A stretch of DNA of 25,924 nt from a virus: the IMG/VR virus record IMGVR_UViG_3300035662_001191, positions 1-25,924 of that record. One strand, given 5' to 3'. Every line of letters begins with the position of its first letter. Within the stretch, counting starts at the first letter, position 1. Shown in pieces: positions 9,079-17,535 of the stretch. Below the pieces are notes generated by a model. That model was not told the DNA's origin and searched no databases. It was given only the letters and a program-made list of their open reading frames with translations. The translations under genes and the position numbers were made by a program.

Positions 9079-9896
9079 TAGACGTGCCGCAGGAGTTTAT
9101 GCCTACCATAAACACGGTTTATCCATTTGAAAATTATACCATTTTTGAAGAATGGGTTTCAAGTAGATTTATACCAGAGTTTAATGGAAGGGCGTATTTA
9201 AGAATCCATTGGACATCATATCATGTAAATAACAACTACGGGAATGATCCAGTAGCTAGAAAAAGCCTGCAAGACTATGTAGATGCGTTACCTAGAAATC
9301 AGCAATATTGGACTATTTGCCAATATGATGATGGGGTTTTGGTTGACTTTAAAGATTTAGATATATTGGTATTTAATATGAGTAAGAAAGAAGGGGTAGA
9401 AATACCTTTGCTTTGTATGCCACATAGTTTTAAATGGAATGGTAAAAAAAGTATTTTTGCCTCTTTTATTGGCACTAATACTCATCCAATAAGAAACTAT
9501 GTATTTAGTATTCAAAATCCAGATTATTACATATCTCAAGAACAACACGATGTTAATAGGTTTTGCGGTATTGTCAGCCAATCTATATTTGGATTATGCC
9601 CTAGAGGATATGGGTTAAACAGCTTTAGAATAGCGGAGTGCCTCCAATACGAAACTATTCCTGTTTATATTAGCGATGAGTTTATTAATTGTTTCGATGC
9701 CAATTTTGAAGATTATGGGGTAATTATAAAAGCAGAAGATGCCCATAAAATAGTTCCAATTTTAAATAGTATCCCAAGTATAGATATAGTTGAAAAGCAA
9801 CTAAAAATTAAAGAAATATACAATAAGTATTATACTTATCAAGGGGCTTTAAACAACATAATACTGAAGCTAAATGAAGATAGCGGTAATTCATAA
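9075..9896 (+). CDS. Exostosin/GT47-like glycosyltransferase
   Basis: This 273-residue protein contains the characteristic exostosin C-terminal signature at residues 172-204: FGLCPRGYGLNSFRIAECLQ, then IPVYISDEFI. That region forms the GT-B nucleotide-sugar site in GT47 enzymes. Upstream, SIFASFIGTNTHPIRN (126-141) matches the usual strand before it. No membrane anchor is present, unlike the Golgi enzymes of eukaryotes. It overlaps the previous gene by ATGA and the next by 23 bases. Donor and linkage are unknown. Confidence 0.8.
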   Translation: MIDVPQEFMPTINTVYPFENYTIFEEWVSSRFIPEFNGRAYLRIHWTSYHVNNNYGNDPVARKSLQDYVDALPRNQQYWTICQYDDGVLVDFKDLDILVFNMSKKEGVEIPLLCMPHSFKWNGKKSIFASFIGTNTHPIRNYVFSIQNPDYYISQEQHDVNRFCGIVSQSIFGLCPRGYGLNSFRIAECLQYETIPVYISDEFINCFDANFEDYGVIIKAEDAHKIVPILNSIPSIDIVEKQLKIKEIYNKYYTYQGALNNIILKLNEDSGNS

Positions 9897-10419
9897 CTTT
9901 GACGCTAGCGATAGATTTGATAGATTAATGAATGAATTTAAGGAGCAGGGTATTAAAGATTTTTCCTTTTTCCCGGCTGTATATGATTCTCATTCGGTTA
10001 AAAGGGCAATTAACGTAGCCCACAAGCAGTGCGTTCAGTATGCCAAAGATACGGGGTTGCCTGAAATATGTATAATGGAGGACGATGTTCATTTTACCAA
10101 TCCGGATAGTTTTTCGTACTTTTTAAGAAATAAGCCATTAGATTTTGATATATATTTAAGTGGCATATACATTGGAGAGATTCGTCAAGACCAAACAGTA
10201 GATAATTTTACCGGTTTTCACTGTTACATAGTCAACAGCAAGTTTTACGATACATACCTAAATACGCCTTTGGATGAGCATATAGACCGTGCGTTAGGGG
10301 GTTTAGGGAAGTATGTGGTTTCCGATCCTTTTATCGCTATTCAATACAACGGATTTTCATATAACACAAAAATGGAAATGAATTATGATAGTTTATTGGA
10401 AGGCAGAAAATTATATTAA
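9874..10419 (+). CDS. Second GT25-like glycosyltransferase, short
   Basis: The 181-residue product resembles family 25, with an N-terminal IAVIHNFDASDRFDRL and an acidic EDD at 69-71 (CIMEDDVHF). It is shorter than, and only distantly similar to, the other GT25-like protein in the cluster, so this is not a recent duplication. The start lies 23 bases inside the exostosin-like gene, implying translational coupling. It is the last gene of the glycan operon; an AT-only hairpin and T-run follow its stop. Confidence 0.7.
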   Translation: MKIAVIHNFDASDRFDRLMNEFKEQGIKDFSFFPAVYDSHSVKRAINVAHKQCVQYAKDTGLPEICIMEDDVHFTNPDSFSYFLRNKPLDFDIYLSGIYIGEIRQDQTVDNFTGFHCYIVNSKFYDTYLNTPLDEHIDRALGGLGKYVVSDPFIAIQYNGFSYNTKMEMNYDSLLEGRKLY

Positions 10420-10454
10420 ATTAATTAATATAATTTAATTTGTTTTTTTTATTT
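10416..10454 (+). terminator. Possible weak terminator after the glycan operon
   Basis: An 8-base perfect inverted repeat (TTAAATTA at 10416-10423, TAATTTAA at 10431-10438) is followed by a T-rich tract. The stem has no G-C pairs, so it would be weak and may only partly end transcription. Confidence 0.35.
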
Positions 10455-10471
10455 ACTTTTAATTAATTTTG
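10439..10471 (+). promoter_or_regulatory. Bacteroidetes-type promoter for the portal and head operon
   Basis: TTTG at 10439-10442 and TAATTTTG at 10464-10471 are separated by 21 bases, matching the Bacteroides -33/-7 consensus. They lie 24 bases before the portal ATG, in the largest gap of the first half of the window. This is the best promoter match seen in the window. It predicts a very short leader without a Shine-Dalgarno site. Confidence 0.55.
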
Positions 10472-10495
10472 GTTAATTAAATCTTCATTAGTATA

Positions 10496-12850
10496 ATGCA
10501 ACAGGCCACCAACACATACCCTAACCAGCAGATAGATCCTAGAGAAAAAGGATACGATTGGATACTACAATACTGCAAAGCTGCGTGGGGTGATTCAAGA
10601 GGGTATGTTCCTAACAATATGTTAAATTTTGGTCAATCCAAAATGAACGAAATTAGAGAATATGCATTAGGTAGACAAAGTACAACTAAATATAAAAAAC
10701 TTTTAAATGTCGATGAACAACAAGATAAAACTTGGTTGAACATTGATTGGACTCCGCCATCTTTTTTAACAAAGTTTAGAGAGATAGCAATATCAAAATT
10801 AGTTCAAAGAAGATATGATATAAATGCATTTGCGGTAGATCCAATTGCTAAAAGTGAAGAAGATAATTACTTTACCGAAATGAAGGTAAAGATTTTAATG
10901 AGAGAAGCAGCACAAAAAGCAGGTAATCAAGAATTGCTTAATAGCCCAGTGTTAGCGCCTCAGCCGGGCGAAGCTCAAGATTTAGAGCAATTAAAAATGG
11001 AGGAGCAATTTGGATACAAGCACGTTATGTCTATGGAAGCAGAGATGGCAGCATCTTTAGCAATGTATCAAAATAAATTTGAAGAAAAAAGAAAACGCAC
11101 AATAGAAAATCTTTTTGATTTTGGAATGGGCGGTTATACAGAATACATAGATGAAAATGGTCAAGTAAAATTAAGAGAGATTAACCCTGAAAATATGGTG
11201 TTGTCTTATTGTGCTAAAAATGATTTTTCAGATTTAGTGCATTGGGGTGAAGTTAGAGAAGTATATGTAGGTGATCTTGCTCCGTGGTTTACAGTAGAGC
11301 AAATGAATCAAATTGTACAAAGCGTAGCAGGTCGTTTTGGTAATCCATCAAACTTTATGTATGGTACTGACTATTCTAAATATTGGAATAGATTTAAAGT
11401 GCTTGTTTTGGATTTTGAATTTTTATCTTGGAACGATTATACATACAAAGAAGAAGTAGACAACAGAGGCAATGTAAGATTTGGCAAGACAAAATATCAA
11501 GACGCAACTAAGCTATCTGTAACCAAAGAAGGTGTTATTGATAAAATGGGAACTATACCTAACATGATAGATTTTACCATGAAAGGTCAAGCAGAACCAG
11601 TTTTCATGCCTGTTACTCGTAAGGTAGTTTACAAGTGTAAGTGGCTTATCCAAACGGACTATATGTACGATTGGGGTATGTCAGAGAATCAAATCAGAAA
11701 ACCATCATCTTGGTGGGATACTAAATTAAATATTCAGCTTTATTCTTGGAATTTTTATAAGATGCGCTTTGCTGGTATTACAGAAAGATTAATTCCACTT
11801 GAAGATAAAGCTAGTCTTACTTGGTTTAAATTACAAAATATGTCAAATAAGTTAATTCCTTATTTGATTAACATTGATTTAAACGCACTTGAGGGAGTTG
11901 ATTTTGGTGGTGGTGGAGAAAAAATGAATCCTACAAAAGTTATGGATTTTATTTTCTCAAACTTTGTTGTGCCTTACAGATCAACAGATTTATTAAGTCA
12001 AAATCCTAATTACAAACCTGTATCCATTGAGGCATCAGGTCAATTAGCTGTGTTTGGTCAATTATATCAAGAGTTGCAAAATACTTTGGATATGATGCGT
12101 CAAATATCTGGATTAAATGAATTAACAGATGGTTCTACTCCAAATGCTAAGACATTGGTTCCAGTTGCAAACGCAGCAATGGAAAGTACAAACAATGCTT
12201 TGTATCTATTAGCTTTTGCAGATAAACAATTAATACAAGATTTAGCAGATGCTATTGTTAGCAAGGTTCAGATTGCAGTTAAATTAGGTAAAGTGGAAGG
12301 TTATGCTAGGTCATTAGGTGAAGAAACTGTTAAATTTTTCCAAATTAATCCTGATATTTCAATTCATGAGTTTGGTATTTTTATTGAAGATGTACCTTCT
12401 AGTTTTGAAAGACAACAATTAATTCAAGAATTAAACATAAGAGATAGCCAAGGACTTATAGAGCCAGAAGATAAGATATTAGTAATGAGTACTAAGAATT
12501 TAAAGATGGCGTCTATGATCTTAGCTTATAGAATTAAAAAGCGCAGAGAGAAATTACAAGAATTTGAATTACAAAAAATTCAGGAAGCATCTCAAGGTAA
12601 TGCTATGGCAGTTCAGGTTGCAGAGCAAGAGAAGCGTGTTACATTACAAACTCAATTAGAGGTCGATATTGCTCGTATCAATGCAGAAAAACAATGGGAT
12701 TACATTATCCAAATGGGCAAGAAAGACAAAGATATTCAAGAAGCAGAAATTCAAAAAGAAGCAAAAGTTATTGCTCAAAGAATACAAGCAGATGCTAGAA
12801 TAGTAGTAAGCGAAAAGAAACAAATACAAACACCCAAAATAGAAAAATAA
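10496..12850 (+). CDS. Portal protein
   Basis: At 784 residues this fits a large phage portal, the dodecameric ring through which DNA enters and leaves the head. The evidence is partly positional: it is the first gene of the head module, upstream of scaffold-like and major capsid genes. The sequence supports it with a conserved-looking N-terminal part (LNIDWTPPSFLTKFREI near residues 79-95), a Trp/Tyr-rich middle, and a long C-terminal helical region (about 650-784) rich in Gln/Glu/Lys that could form the barrel. No clip or stem motif can be assigned by eye. The stop overlaps the ferritin-like gene (TAATG). Confidence 0.68.
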   Translation: MQQATNTYPNQQIDPREKGYDWILQYCKAAWGDSRGYVPNNMLNFGQSKMNEIREYALGRQSTTKYKKLLNVDEQQDKTWLNIDWTPPSFLTKFREIAISKLVQRRYDINAFAVDPIAKSEEDNYFTEMKVKILMREAAQKAGNQELLNSPVLAPQPGEAQDLEQLKMEEQFGYKHVMSMEAEMAASLAMYQNKFEEKRKRTIENLFDFGMGGYTEYIDENGQVKLREINPENMVLSYCAKNDFSDLVHWGEVREVYVGDLAPWFTVEQMNQIVQSVAGRFGNPSNFMYGTDYSKYWNRFKVLVLDFEFLSWNDYTYKEEVDNRGNVRFGKTKYQDATKLSVTKEGVIDKMGTIPNMIDFTMKGQAEPVFMPVTRKVVYKCKWLIQTDYMYDWGMSENQIRKPSSWWDTKLNIQLYSWNFYKMRFAGITERLIPLEDKASLTWFKLQNMSNKLIPYLINIDLNALEGVDFGGGGEKMNPTKVMDFIFSNFVVPYRSTDLLSQNPNYKPVSIEASGQLAVFGQLYQELQNTLDMMRQISGLNELTDGSTPNAKTLVPVANAAMESTNNALYLLAFADKQLIQDLADAIVSKVQIAVKLGKVEGYARSLGEETVKFFQINPDISIHEFGIFIEDVPSSFERQQLIQELNIRDSQGLIEPEDKILVMSTKNLKMASMILAYRIKKRREKLQEFELQKIQEASQGNAMAVQVAEQEKRVTLQTQLEVDIARINAEKQWDYIIQMGKKDKDIQEAEIQKEAKVIAQRIQADARIVVSEKKQIQTPKIEK

Positions 12851-13335
12851 TGGTAAAGTCTTTATTATCAGCAAACATGAGAAAAGGTTTGCAAGAGGCA
12901 CTTCAAATGGAATTATATCAATCTAACCTTTGGAAGCATTTGGCTAACCAATTGCAAAGATTAGGTTACTTTGGTAGTCAGAAATATTTCTTAGATGAAA
13001 GTGCAGAAGAATTGACGCATTACCAAATTATCGTTGACTTTATGAATGATATGGGTGATTGCGCTAGTTTGCCTGAAATTGAAGCAATGAAGGATAAGGT
13101 TGAATCAATTGGCGATGCATTAGAAATTGGGTACGAAACAGAGCTAGATGTATTAAATATGTACAAAGAGTTACAAAAGCAAGCTCAAGAAGAAGATTGC
13201 GCAGTTGGCATTTTCTTACAGCAATTTGTTACGATTCAAGTAAAAGCAGTAGGTCATTACGGAGATTTATTAGCTAAATACAAAGTTGCTGAATACACTA
13301 AAGAGCTTTTAGAATTTGATCAACACATTAATTAA
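12850..13335 (+). CDS. Ferritin-like diiron protein
   Basis: This 161-residue protein matches the four-helix ferritin fold. Helix A has MELYQS (Glu21), helix B AEELTH (Glu54, His57), helix C YETELDV (Glu98) and helix D FVTIQV (Gln130). Aligned by eye with FtnA, these are the ferroxidase ligands Glu17, Glu50, His53, Glu94 and Gln127. The third-site Glu130 is replaced by Ala133, as in eukaryotic H-ferritin. It would store or oxidise iron, or protect DNA from Fenton chemistry. The short C-terminal helix and head-module position also allow a repurposed structural protein. It is coupled to the portal gene by TAATG. Confidence 0.78.
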   Translation: MVKSLLSANMRKGLQEALQMELYQSNLWKHLANQLQRLGYFGSQKYFLDESAEELTHYQIIVDFMNDMGDCASLPEIEAMKDKVESIGDALEIGYETELDVLNMYKELQKQAQEEDCAVGIFLQQFVTIQVKAVGHYGDLLAKYKVAEYTKELLEFDQHIN

Positions 13336-13381
13336 TTTTTTTAATTAATTTTACATAATTTCGTAAACGAAAATCAACTAT

Positions 13382-14521
13382 ATGACAGAAGAACAAAACG
13401 GACAAGAACAACAACAAGAACCAGCTAGACCAACCTATAAGGTTAGTTCTGGCATCCCAACACCGGAAGAATACGAAGCACAATCGTTTGCCCCTGCACC
13501 CGTAGAGGCAGCGCCGGTTGAAGCACAAGTAGAACAAGGTAATGATCAGGTTCAAGGCGAGCAAGCTCCACTAGAAGAAAATCAAGCATCTTTTTCTATG
13601 CCATCATTTGATGGTGAAAGTAATGAAGGTGAAGAAGGCGAGGCAGCAGCGACTATTGTAGATTGGAAAGAAGAATTAAAAAAGGCAAACCCAAAAGATA
13701 TTTTAAAAGAATTAGGCTATGATGATTTTGTAGCTGAATTTGCAGAATTTAGAAAGAATGGAGGAGATGCTTACAAATATTTAGAAGCAAAGGCATTTGA
13801 TTGGGAAACGGTAAATCACCAAGATTTAGTTCTTGATGAGTTAAAGTTACAATACCCTCATTTAGCAGATGACAAAATTGAGAAATTATACCAAGCAAAG
13901 TATAAATTGTCTGAATACGCATCTGATGAAGATAAGGAGGTAGGCTTAATCCAATTAGAAGCTGATGCTGAATTGATAAGACAAAAAAGAATTTCAGAAC
14001 AGAAGGCTTTTCAGATTCCAGAAGTGTCTAGATCGCAAGAGGCGATTGATACACAAAACAGGATGGCTGAACAGCAGGAAATACAAGCCCAACAAGTTCA
14101 ACAAGCACTTCAATTTTTTAAGGAACATGAAGCCACTAAAAACCTAATGGAAAGCAAGAGAGTTGCTATTGATTTAGGCGATAATGGTAAATTTAACTTC
14201 ACTGTTGATAAACCTGAAAATTTGATGGCAGTAGCTTTAGATTCAGAGAAATGGCAAAGGGCAATAGCTGTTAATCCGCAAGAGGCAGATCCAAGCAAAT
14301 TGATTCCAGATGTCGCAAAATTGCAAAAAATTGCATTAGTAGCTTTGAACCCAAACTATGAAAAAGACTTGGTGAACTATGGCAAATCATTAGGATTGAA
14401 AACTATCGTAGAGGAGGGGCAAAATGCTCGCAGACCTGTCGGTAGCACACCTGCCCAACCTAATGAATCATTCGCCGAAGCTATTAAAAACAGGGCTAAG
14501 GTGGGTGTATTAGGCAGGTAA
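13382..14521 (+). CDS. Scaffold-like acidic head assembly protein
   Basis: The product is 379 residues, strongly acidic and Gln/Glu-rich. Residues 1-90 look disordered (repeated Gln, Pro, Ala, Glu), residues about 185-250 are probably coiled-coil (RSQEAIDTQNRMAEQQEIQ), and the end is basic (NRAKVGVLGR). Immediately upstream of the major capsid gene, a protein of this composition is usually the scaffold that templates capsid assembly and then leaves. No protease motif is visible. Assignment rests on composition and position. Confidence 0.62.
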   Translation: MTEEQNGQEQQQEPARPTYKVSSGIPTPEEYEAQSFAPAPVEAAPVEAQVEQGNDQVQGEQAPLEENQASFSMPSFDGESNEGEEGEAAATIVDWKEELKKANPKDILKELGYDDFVAEFAEFRKNGGDAYKYLEAKAFDWETVNHQDLVLDELKLQYPHLADDKIEKLYQAKYKLSEYASDEDKEVGLIQLEADAELIRQKRISEQKAFQIPEVSRSQEAIDTQNRMAEQQEIQAQQVQQALQFFKEHEATKNLMESKRVAIDLGDNGKFNFTVDKPENLMAVALDSEKWQRAIAVNPQEADPSKLIPDVAKLQKIALVALNPNYEKDLVNYGKSLGLKTIVEEGQNARRPVGSTPAQPNESFAEAIKNRAKVGVLGR

Positions 14522-14533
14522 AAATATTTTACC
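14517..14533 (+). other. Perfect small hairpin between scaffold and capsid genes
   Basis: GGTAAAA, ATA, TTTTACC forms a 7-base stem with a 3-base loop across the scaffold stop codon, 19 bases before the capsid ATG. No T-run follows, so it is not a standard terminator. It could be an RNA-processing or stability stem that tunes capsid expression. Confidence 0.35.
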
Positions 14534-14552
14534 ACAATAAAAAAATAAAACA

Positions 14553-15902
14553 ATGAGTATAGGTGCAATAAATAAAGCCTACGTCAGCTCTATTGATCCA
14601 GTATTAGATACAAGAGAGATCAATAAATTAGTGACTGACATTCAAAACGAAGATGCTCTTACAGACATCTTATGGTTAGGCGACAGAAAAAAGCCAATCG
14701 CAACTGGTCAACCTTTGTACTACACTTTTGTAAACGAAAGTTTATTTAAGTTGTTAGATACAACTGGCGGTTCAGTAAACGGTTCTGGTACAACTTCATT
14801 AAACTTCACTTGTACGGCAGCGACTTCAGGTCAAGCTCGTAAAGATGATTTAGTGTTAGTTCCAACTGGTGCTATTTCTGCAATCGTAACTAACGTAGTA
14901 ACAACTTCAGGTGTTGACACAGTTTATATCAAGACTGTATCAGGCGCTAACGCTACTTTAACTGCTGGCGACAAATTAAGTTTGTTCTCAGTAGCAGTAG
15001 GTGAGAACTCAGTTTCTCAAAGTAACTTACGTTTCGGTTTAACTAAGTATACTAACAAGTATCAAATCTTTAGAGAAATCTCTAAAATCACTGACGTTCA
15101 AAACGCAGCTACAATCGAAGTAGAATTTAACGGTCAAAACAAATTTATCGTTAAGGATCACTTAGAGAAAGCAATCCGTTTGAAAGGTCAAATCAACGCA
15201 GCATTCATTGCTGGTGATATGTCTGTTACAACATTCAGCGATACTAACCCTATCTTAACTGATGCTAACACAGAAGGTTCAAATGGTGGTGGACCGGTAC
15301 AAACAACTCGTGGTTTGAACAAATACATTGAAATGTTTGGTTCTACATTAGTTAATGGTACTTTAGGTACAGTACAACAAACAAACATTGATAACGCTTT
15401 AGACGTGTTAATTGCTAACCGTTCTCCTAAAGATTATTTAGTGTTTGGATCAAGTGCAGCTAAGCGTGCGCATGATACATATTGGAAGGCTTTAGGTTCT
15501 TCTGGTGTTCAATCAGTTCGTATCGTTGTAGACGGTAAAGAATTAGATTTGACAGTAGATAAAGTATCTTACGGCGGATTCCAATTACATTACATGGCAA
15601 TGCCAATCCAAGACCAACCAGTGTTGTTTAGCCAAACAACTATCAACAAGTCTGTTTACTACATCCCGTACAACAACAGAGTAAAAGTTGAAGGTGGTGG
15701 TTTTGATTCTGCAATGAGAGTACGTTATGTACCAACTCAAACTAAGTACGGTAATGACATGATCGGAGAAATCCATACAGGTGCATTATCTCCAGTTAAC
15801 CCTAACGGAGATGCAATGAACTGGACATGTTCTTGGACTACTGCGCAAGGTCTCGAGTGCCTCGGTGTGCAACACTTTTTACGTCAACAAGTTTTGGCAT
15901 AA
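14553..15902 (+). CDS. Major capsid protein
   Basis: A 449-residue protein follows the scaffold-like gene and is itself followed by a strong terminator. It begins without a signal peptide. Residues about 70-140 are a Gly/Thr/Ser/Val-rich beta region that could be an insertion or surface domain. The rest has the mixed alpha/beta texture of HK97-fold capsid proteins, including the spine-like helix FIVKDHLEKAIRLKGQI near residues 194-210. Codon use differs from its neighbours: Arg is often CGT and Asn often AAC, where other genes use AGA and AAT, as expected for the most abundant virion protein. Fold assignment is inferred. Confidence 0.78.
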   Translation: MSIGAINKAYVSSIDPVLDTREINKLVTDIQNEDALTDILWLGDRKKPIATGQPLYYTFVNESLFKLLDTTGGSVNGSGTTSLNFTCTAATSGQARKDDLVLVPTGAISAIVTNVVTTSGVDTVYIKTVSGANATLTAGDKLSLFSVAVGENSVSQSNLRFGLTKYTNKYQIFREISKITDVQNAATIEVEFNGQNKFIVKDHLEKAIRLKGQINAAFIAGDMSVTTFSDTNPILTDANTEGSNGGGPVQTTRGLNKYIEMFGSTLVNGTLGTVQQTNIDNALDVLIANRSPKDYLVFGSSAAKRAHDTYWKALGSSGVQSVRIVVDGKELDLTVDKVSYGGFQLHYMAMPIQDQPVLFSQTTINKSVYYIPYNNRVKVEGGGFDSAMRVRYVPTQTKYGNDMIGEIHTGALSPVNPNGDAMNWTCSWTTAQGLECLGVQHFLRQQVLA

Positions 15903-15912
15903 ATCAACAGGA

Positions 15913-15949
15913 GGGGTGGTTTTAGGCCACCCTTTCTTTTATTTTTATT
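15913..15949 (+). terminator. Intrinsic terminator after the capsid gene
   Basis: GGGTGG at 15914-15919 pairs with CCACCC at 15927-15932 across a 7-base loop, followed by a T-rich run (TTTCTTTTATTTTT). It begins 11 bases after the capsid stop. Confidence 0.8.
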
Positions 15950-15962
15950 TAAACGATACGGG

Positions 15963-16523
15963 ATGCACAACGAAATTTGGAAGCCAATTTTGGGCGTTAA
16001 AAACGATTTATATGATGGGTATTACGAAGTAAGTAATTTAGGTAGGGTAAAAATGCTTCCTAGATTATTGAATCATAGTAAAGGCATGAGGGTGTCTAAA
16101 GAAAAAATAGTAACAGGGAGCAATAGTCATGGTTATAAAATTGTTTCTTTTAAAAAAGATGGCATTAAAGCGGTAGTTGCTGTCCATGTGCTAGTAGCTA
16201 GGGCTTTTATTAAAAATCCATGTCCTGATAGATTTAAAATTGTTAATCATTTAAATAGTGATAGGGCTGATAATAGGGCTGAAAATTTAGAGTGGTGCGA
16301 CCACAGTCGAAATGCAAAACATGCTATTGAGGCTGGTAGGGTAAAAATATTACAAGGTTCTTCTAGATCTTCTGCCATTTTGAACGAAGATAAAGTTTTG
16401 GCAATAAAATTGCTGTATAAAACAGGAAAGTTTTCTTATTGGAAACTTGCTGAAATATTTGAGATAGGTAAAACAACTATTCAAGGTATTATTAATGGAA
16501 CCAAATGGACTCATGTAGTCTAA
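15963..16523 (+). CDS. HNH homing endonuclease (NUMOD4-HNH-HTH)
   Basis: This 186-residue protein has three recognisable parts. Residues 5-30 are a NUMOD4 DNA-binding motif (EIWKPI, then YYEVSNLGRVK). Residues 75-121 are an HNH nuclease with His75, Asn95-His96 (VNHLNSDRADNRAENLEWC) and Asn104. Residues about 140-186 are a helix-turn-helix-like tail (YWKLAEIFEIGKTTIQGIIN). It is a free-standing selfish endonuclease that spreads by cutting alleles lacking it. It sits between the capsid terminator and a structural-region gene, a typical insertion point. It is probably intact. Confidence 0.9.
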   Translation: MHNEIWKPILGVKNDLYDGYYEVSNLGRVKMLPRLLNHSKGMRVSKEKIVTGSNSHGYKIVSFKKDGIKAVVAVHVLVARAFIKNPCPDRFKIVNHLNSDRADNRAENLEWCDHSRNAKHAIEAGRVKILQGSSRSSAILNEDKVLAIKLLYKTGKFSYWKLAEIFEIGKTTIQGIINGTKWTHVV

Positions 16524-16549
16524 TTATTTTATAACTAAAACAACAAAAA

Positions 16550-17437
16550 ATGCAAACAGTCGGAAAATTTAACACAATTTCTGAAGATCTGATGAAATCA
16601 ATCCCACAACTAGAGGTAGGTCAAGCGGTTACGTTTGAAATGCTTACAGGGGTTAAAAACAATGATCCAGATGAAAAAGAAAGACAAAGAAACCCAGTTC
16701 TTTATCCAAAAGCAAATATCCCTACAAGAGATAGAATTAAAGATCCATACTTAGCCAAGCAGGGCAAAGATGCGTGGGTAGAAATCGTGGTAGCGGATTA
16801 TTGGGATAAAGAAAGACCTATTGAAAGACTTTTTGTACCGGGATTAAGTGATGGAGTTACTAACTTCCAATTTGGAGGTAAATTCTCATTAGTCGGTGGC
16901 AATCAAAGAGATGAAGAATTGTATGAGTATTTAATGATTACAAATTTTAACCAAGATTCAATTTTAGGAGAAGGTAGAGATACTAGCAAAACTCCTTTAT
17001 TTAAATTGGTAAATACAAAGGCAGCAAGCCAAAAAACCTTGACAGGATTTGCTACATTGAAAGAAGCAGTAAGCATTATTTCTACATTGACAGCAGCAGA
17101 AGCAAGAAAAATTGGCGCAGCTCTAAACTGGAATGAATTTACTGATGATGATGCTATTTTGGCTGAAGCTGCAAACTTGGCAAGATCAAATCCAGAAGAA
17201 TTTTTGAAGGTTTATAAAGATCCAAATTTAGAAACAAAGGCAGCCATTAGAAAGGCTTTAGATACTAATATTTTAAATTTTGACATGGCAACCGGTAAGG
17301 TAAACATAGGCAGTCAGGAGATTACAACTATTGCAAAACAAGACAGAGGTAATGTAACTGATGCTCTAACACAATTCATTTTGTCCGCTAAAAACGGAAA
17401 AGAAGTCTTGGAAAACATCAAGAGTCAGTTAAAATAA
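16550..17437 (+). CDS. Unassigned protein of the head-proximal region
   Basis: I do not recognise this 295-residue protein. The first 120 residues are mixed, with a basic, Pro-containing stretch (RQRNPVLYPKANIPTRDRIK) and several Trp/Phe residues. From about 160 it becomes helical and Ala-rich, including two acidic segments (DDDAILAEAANLARS) and a Lys-rich end. No signal peptide or membrane segment is seen. An A-rich leader precedes the ATG and a strong terminator follows the stop. Position downstream of the capsid gene suggests a head, head-completion or head-associated regulatory protein, but nothing in the sequence proves it. Confidence 0.6.
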   Translation: MQTVGKFNTISEDLMKSIPQLEVGQAVTFEMLTGVKNNDPDEKERQRNPVLYPKANIPTRDRIKDPYLAKQGKDAWVEIVVADYWDKERPIERLFVPGLSDGVTNFQFGGKFSLVGGNQRDEELYEYLMITNFNQDSILGEGRDTSKTPLFKLVNTKAASQKTLTGFATLKEAVSIISTLTAAEARKIGAALNWNEFTDDDAILAEAANLARSNPEEFLKVYKDPNLETKAAIRKALDTNILNFDMATGKVNIGSQEITTIAKQDRGNVTDALTQFILSAKNGKEVLENIKSQLK

Positions 17438-17456
17438 TTTAATTTAATTTTTAGCA

Positions 17457-17493
17457 AAAAAGCTCCATTAAAAAAATAATGGGGCTTTTTGTA
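17457..17493 (+). terminator. Intrinsic terminator
   Basis: AGCTCCATTA (17461-17470) pairs with TAATGGGGCT (17477-17486) with one G-T wobble, extended by A/T pairs and ending in a T-run. It ends the transcript of the 295-residue gene. The ATG at 17479 is inside this stem and is therefore not a credible start. Confidence 0.82.
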
Positions 17494-17521
17494 TTTGTGT
17501 TATTATTTATTGGTATTTTTG
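17494..17521 (+). promoter_or_regulatory. Candidate promoter for the fibre-region genes
   Basis: TATTTTTG at 17514-17521 matches TAnnTTTG. TTTG at 17494-17497 is 16 bases upstream, and another TTTG at 17488-17491 is 22 bases upstream, so either spacing is slightly off. It lies between a terminator and the ATG at 17536, which would give an almost leaderless message. Confidence 0.4.
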
Positions 17522-17535
17522 ATAAACGTTTTTTT

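Noticed and set aside
4780-10419. Island as a DNA base hypermodification system
   Set aside because: No nucleotide-modifying enzyme, thymidylate synthase-like, kinase or DNA glucosyltransferase signature is present; all families fit protein or carbohydrate modification.
17479-17535. Upstream start giving a hydrophobic leader to the 172-residue protein
   Set aside because: The ATG lies within the stem of a strong terminator and upstream of the candidate promoter; the ATG at 17536 fits both better.
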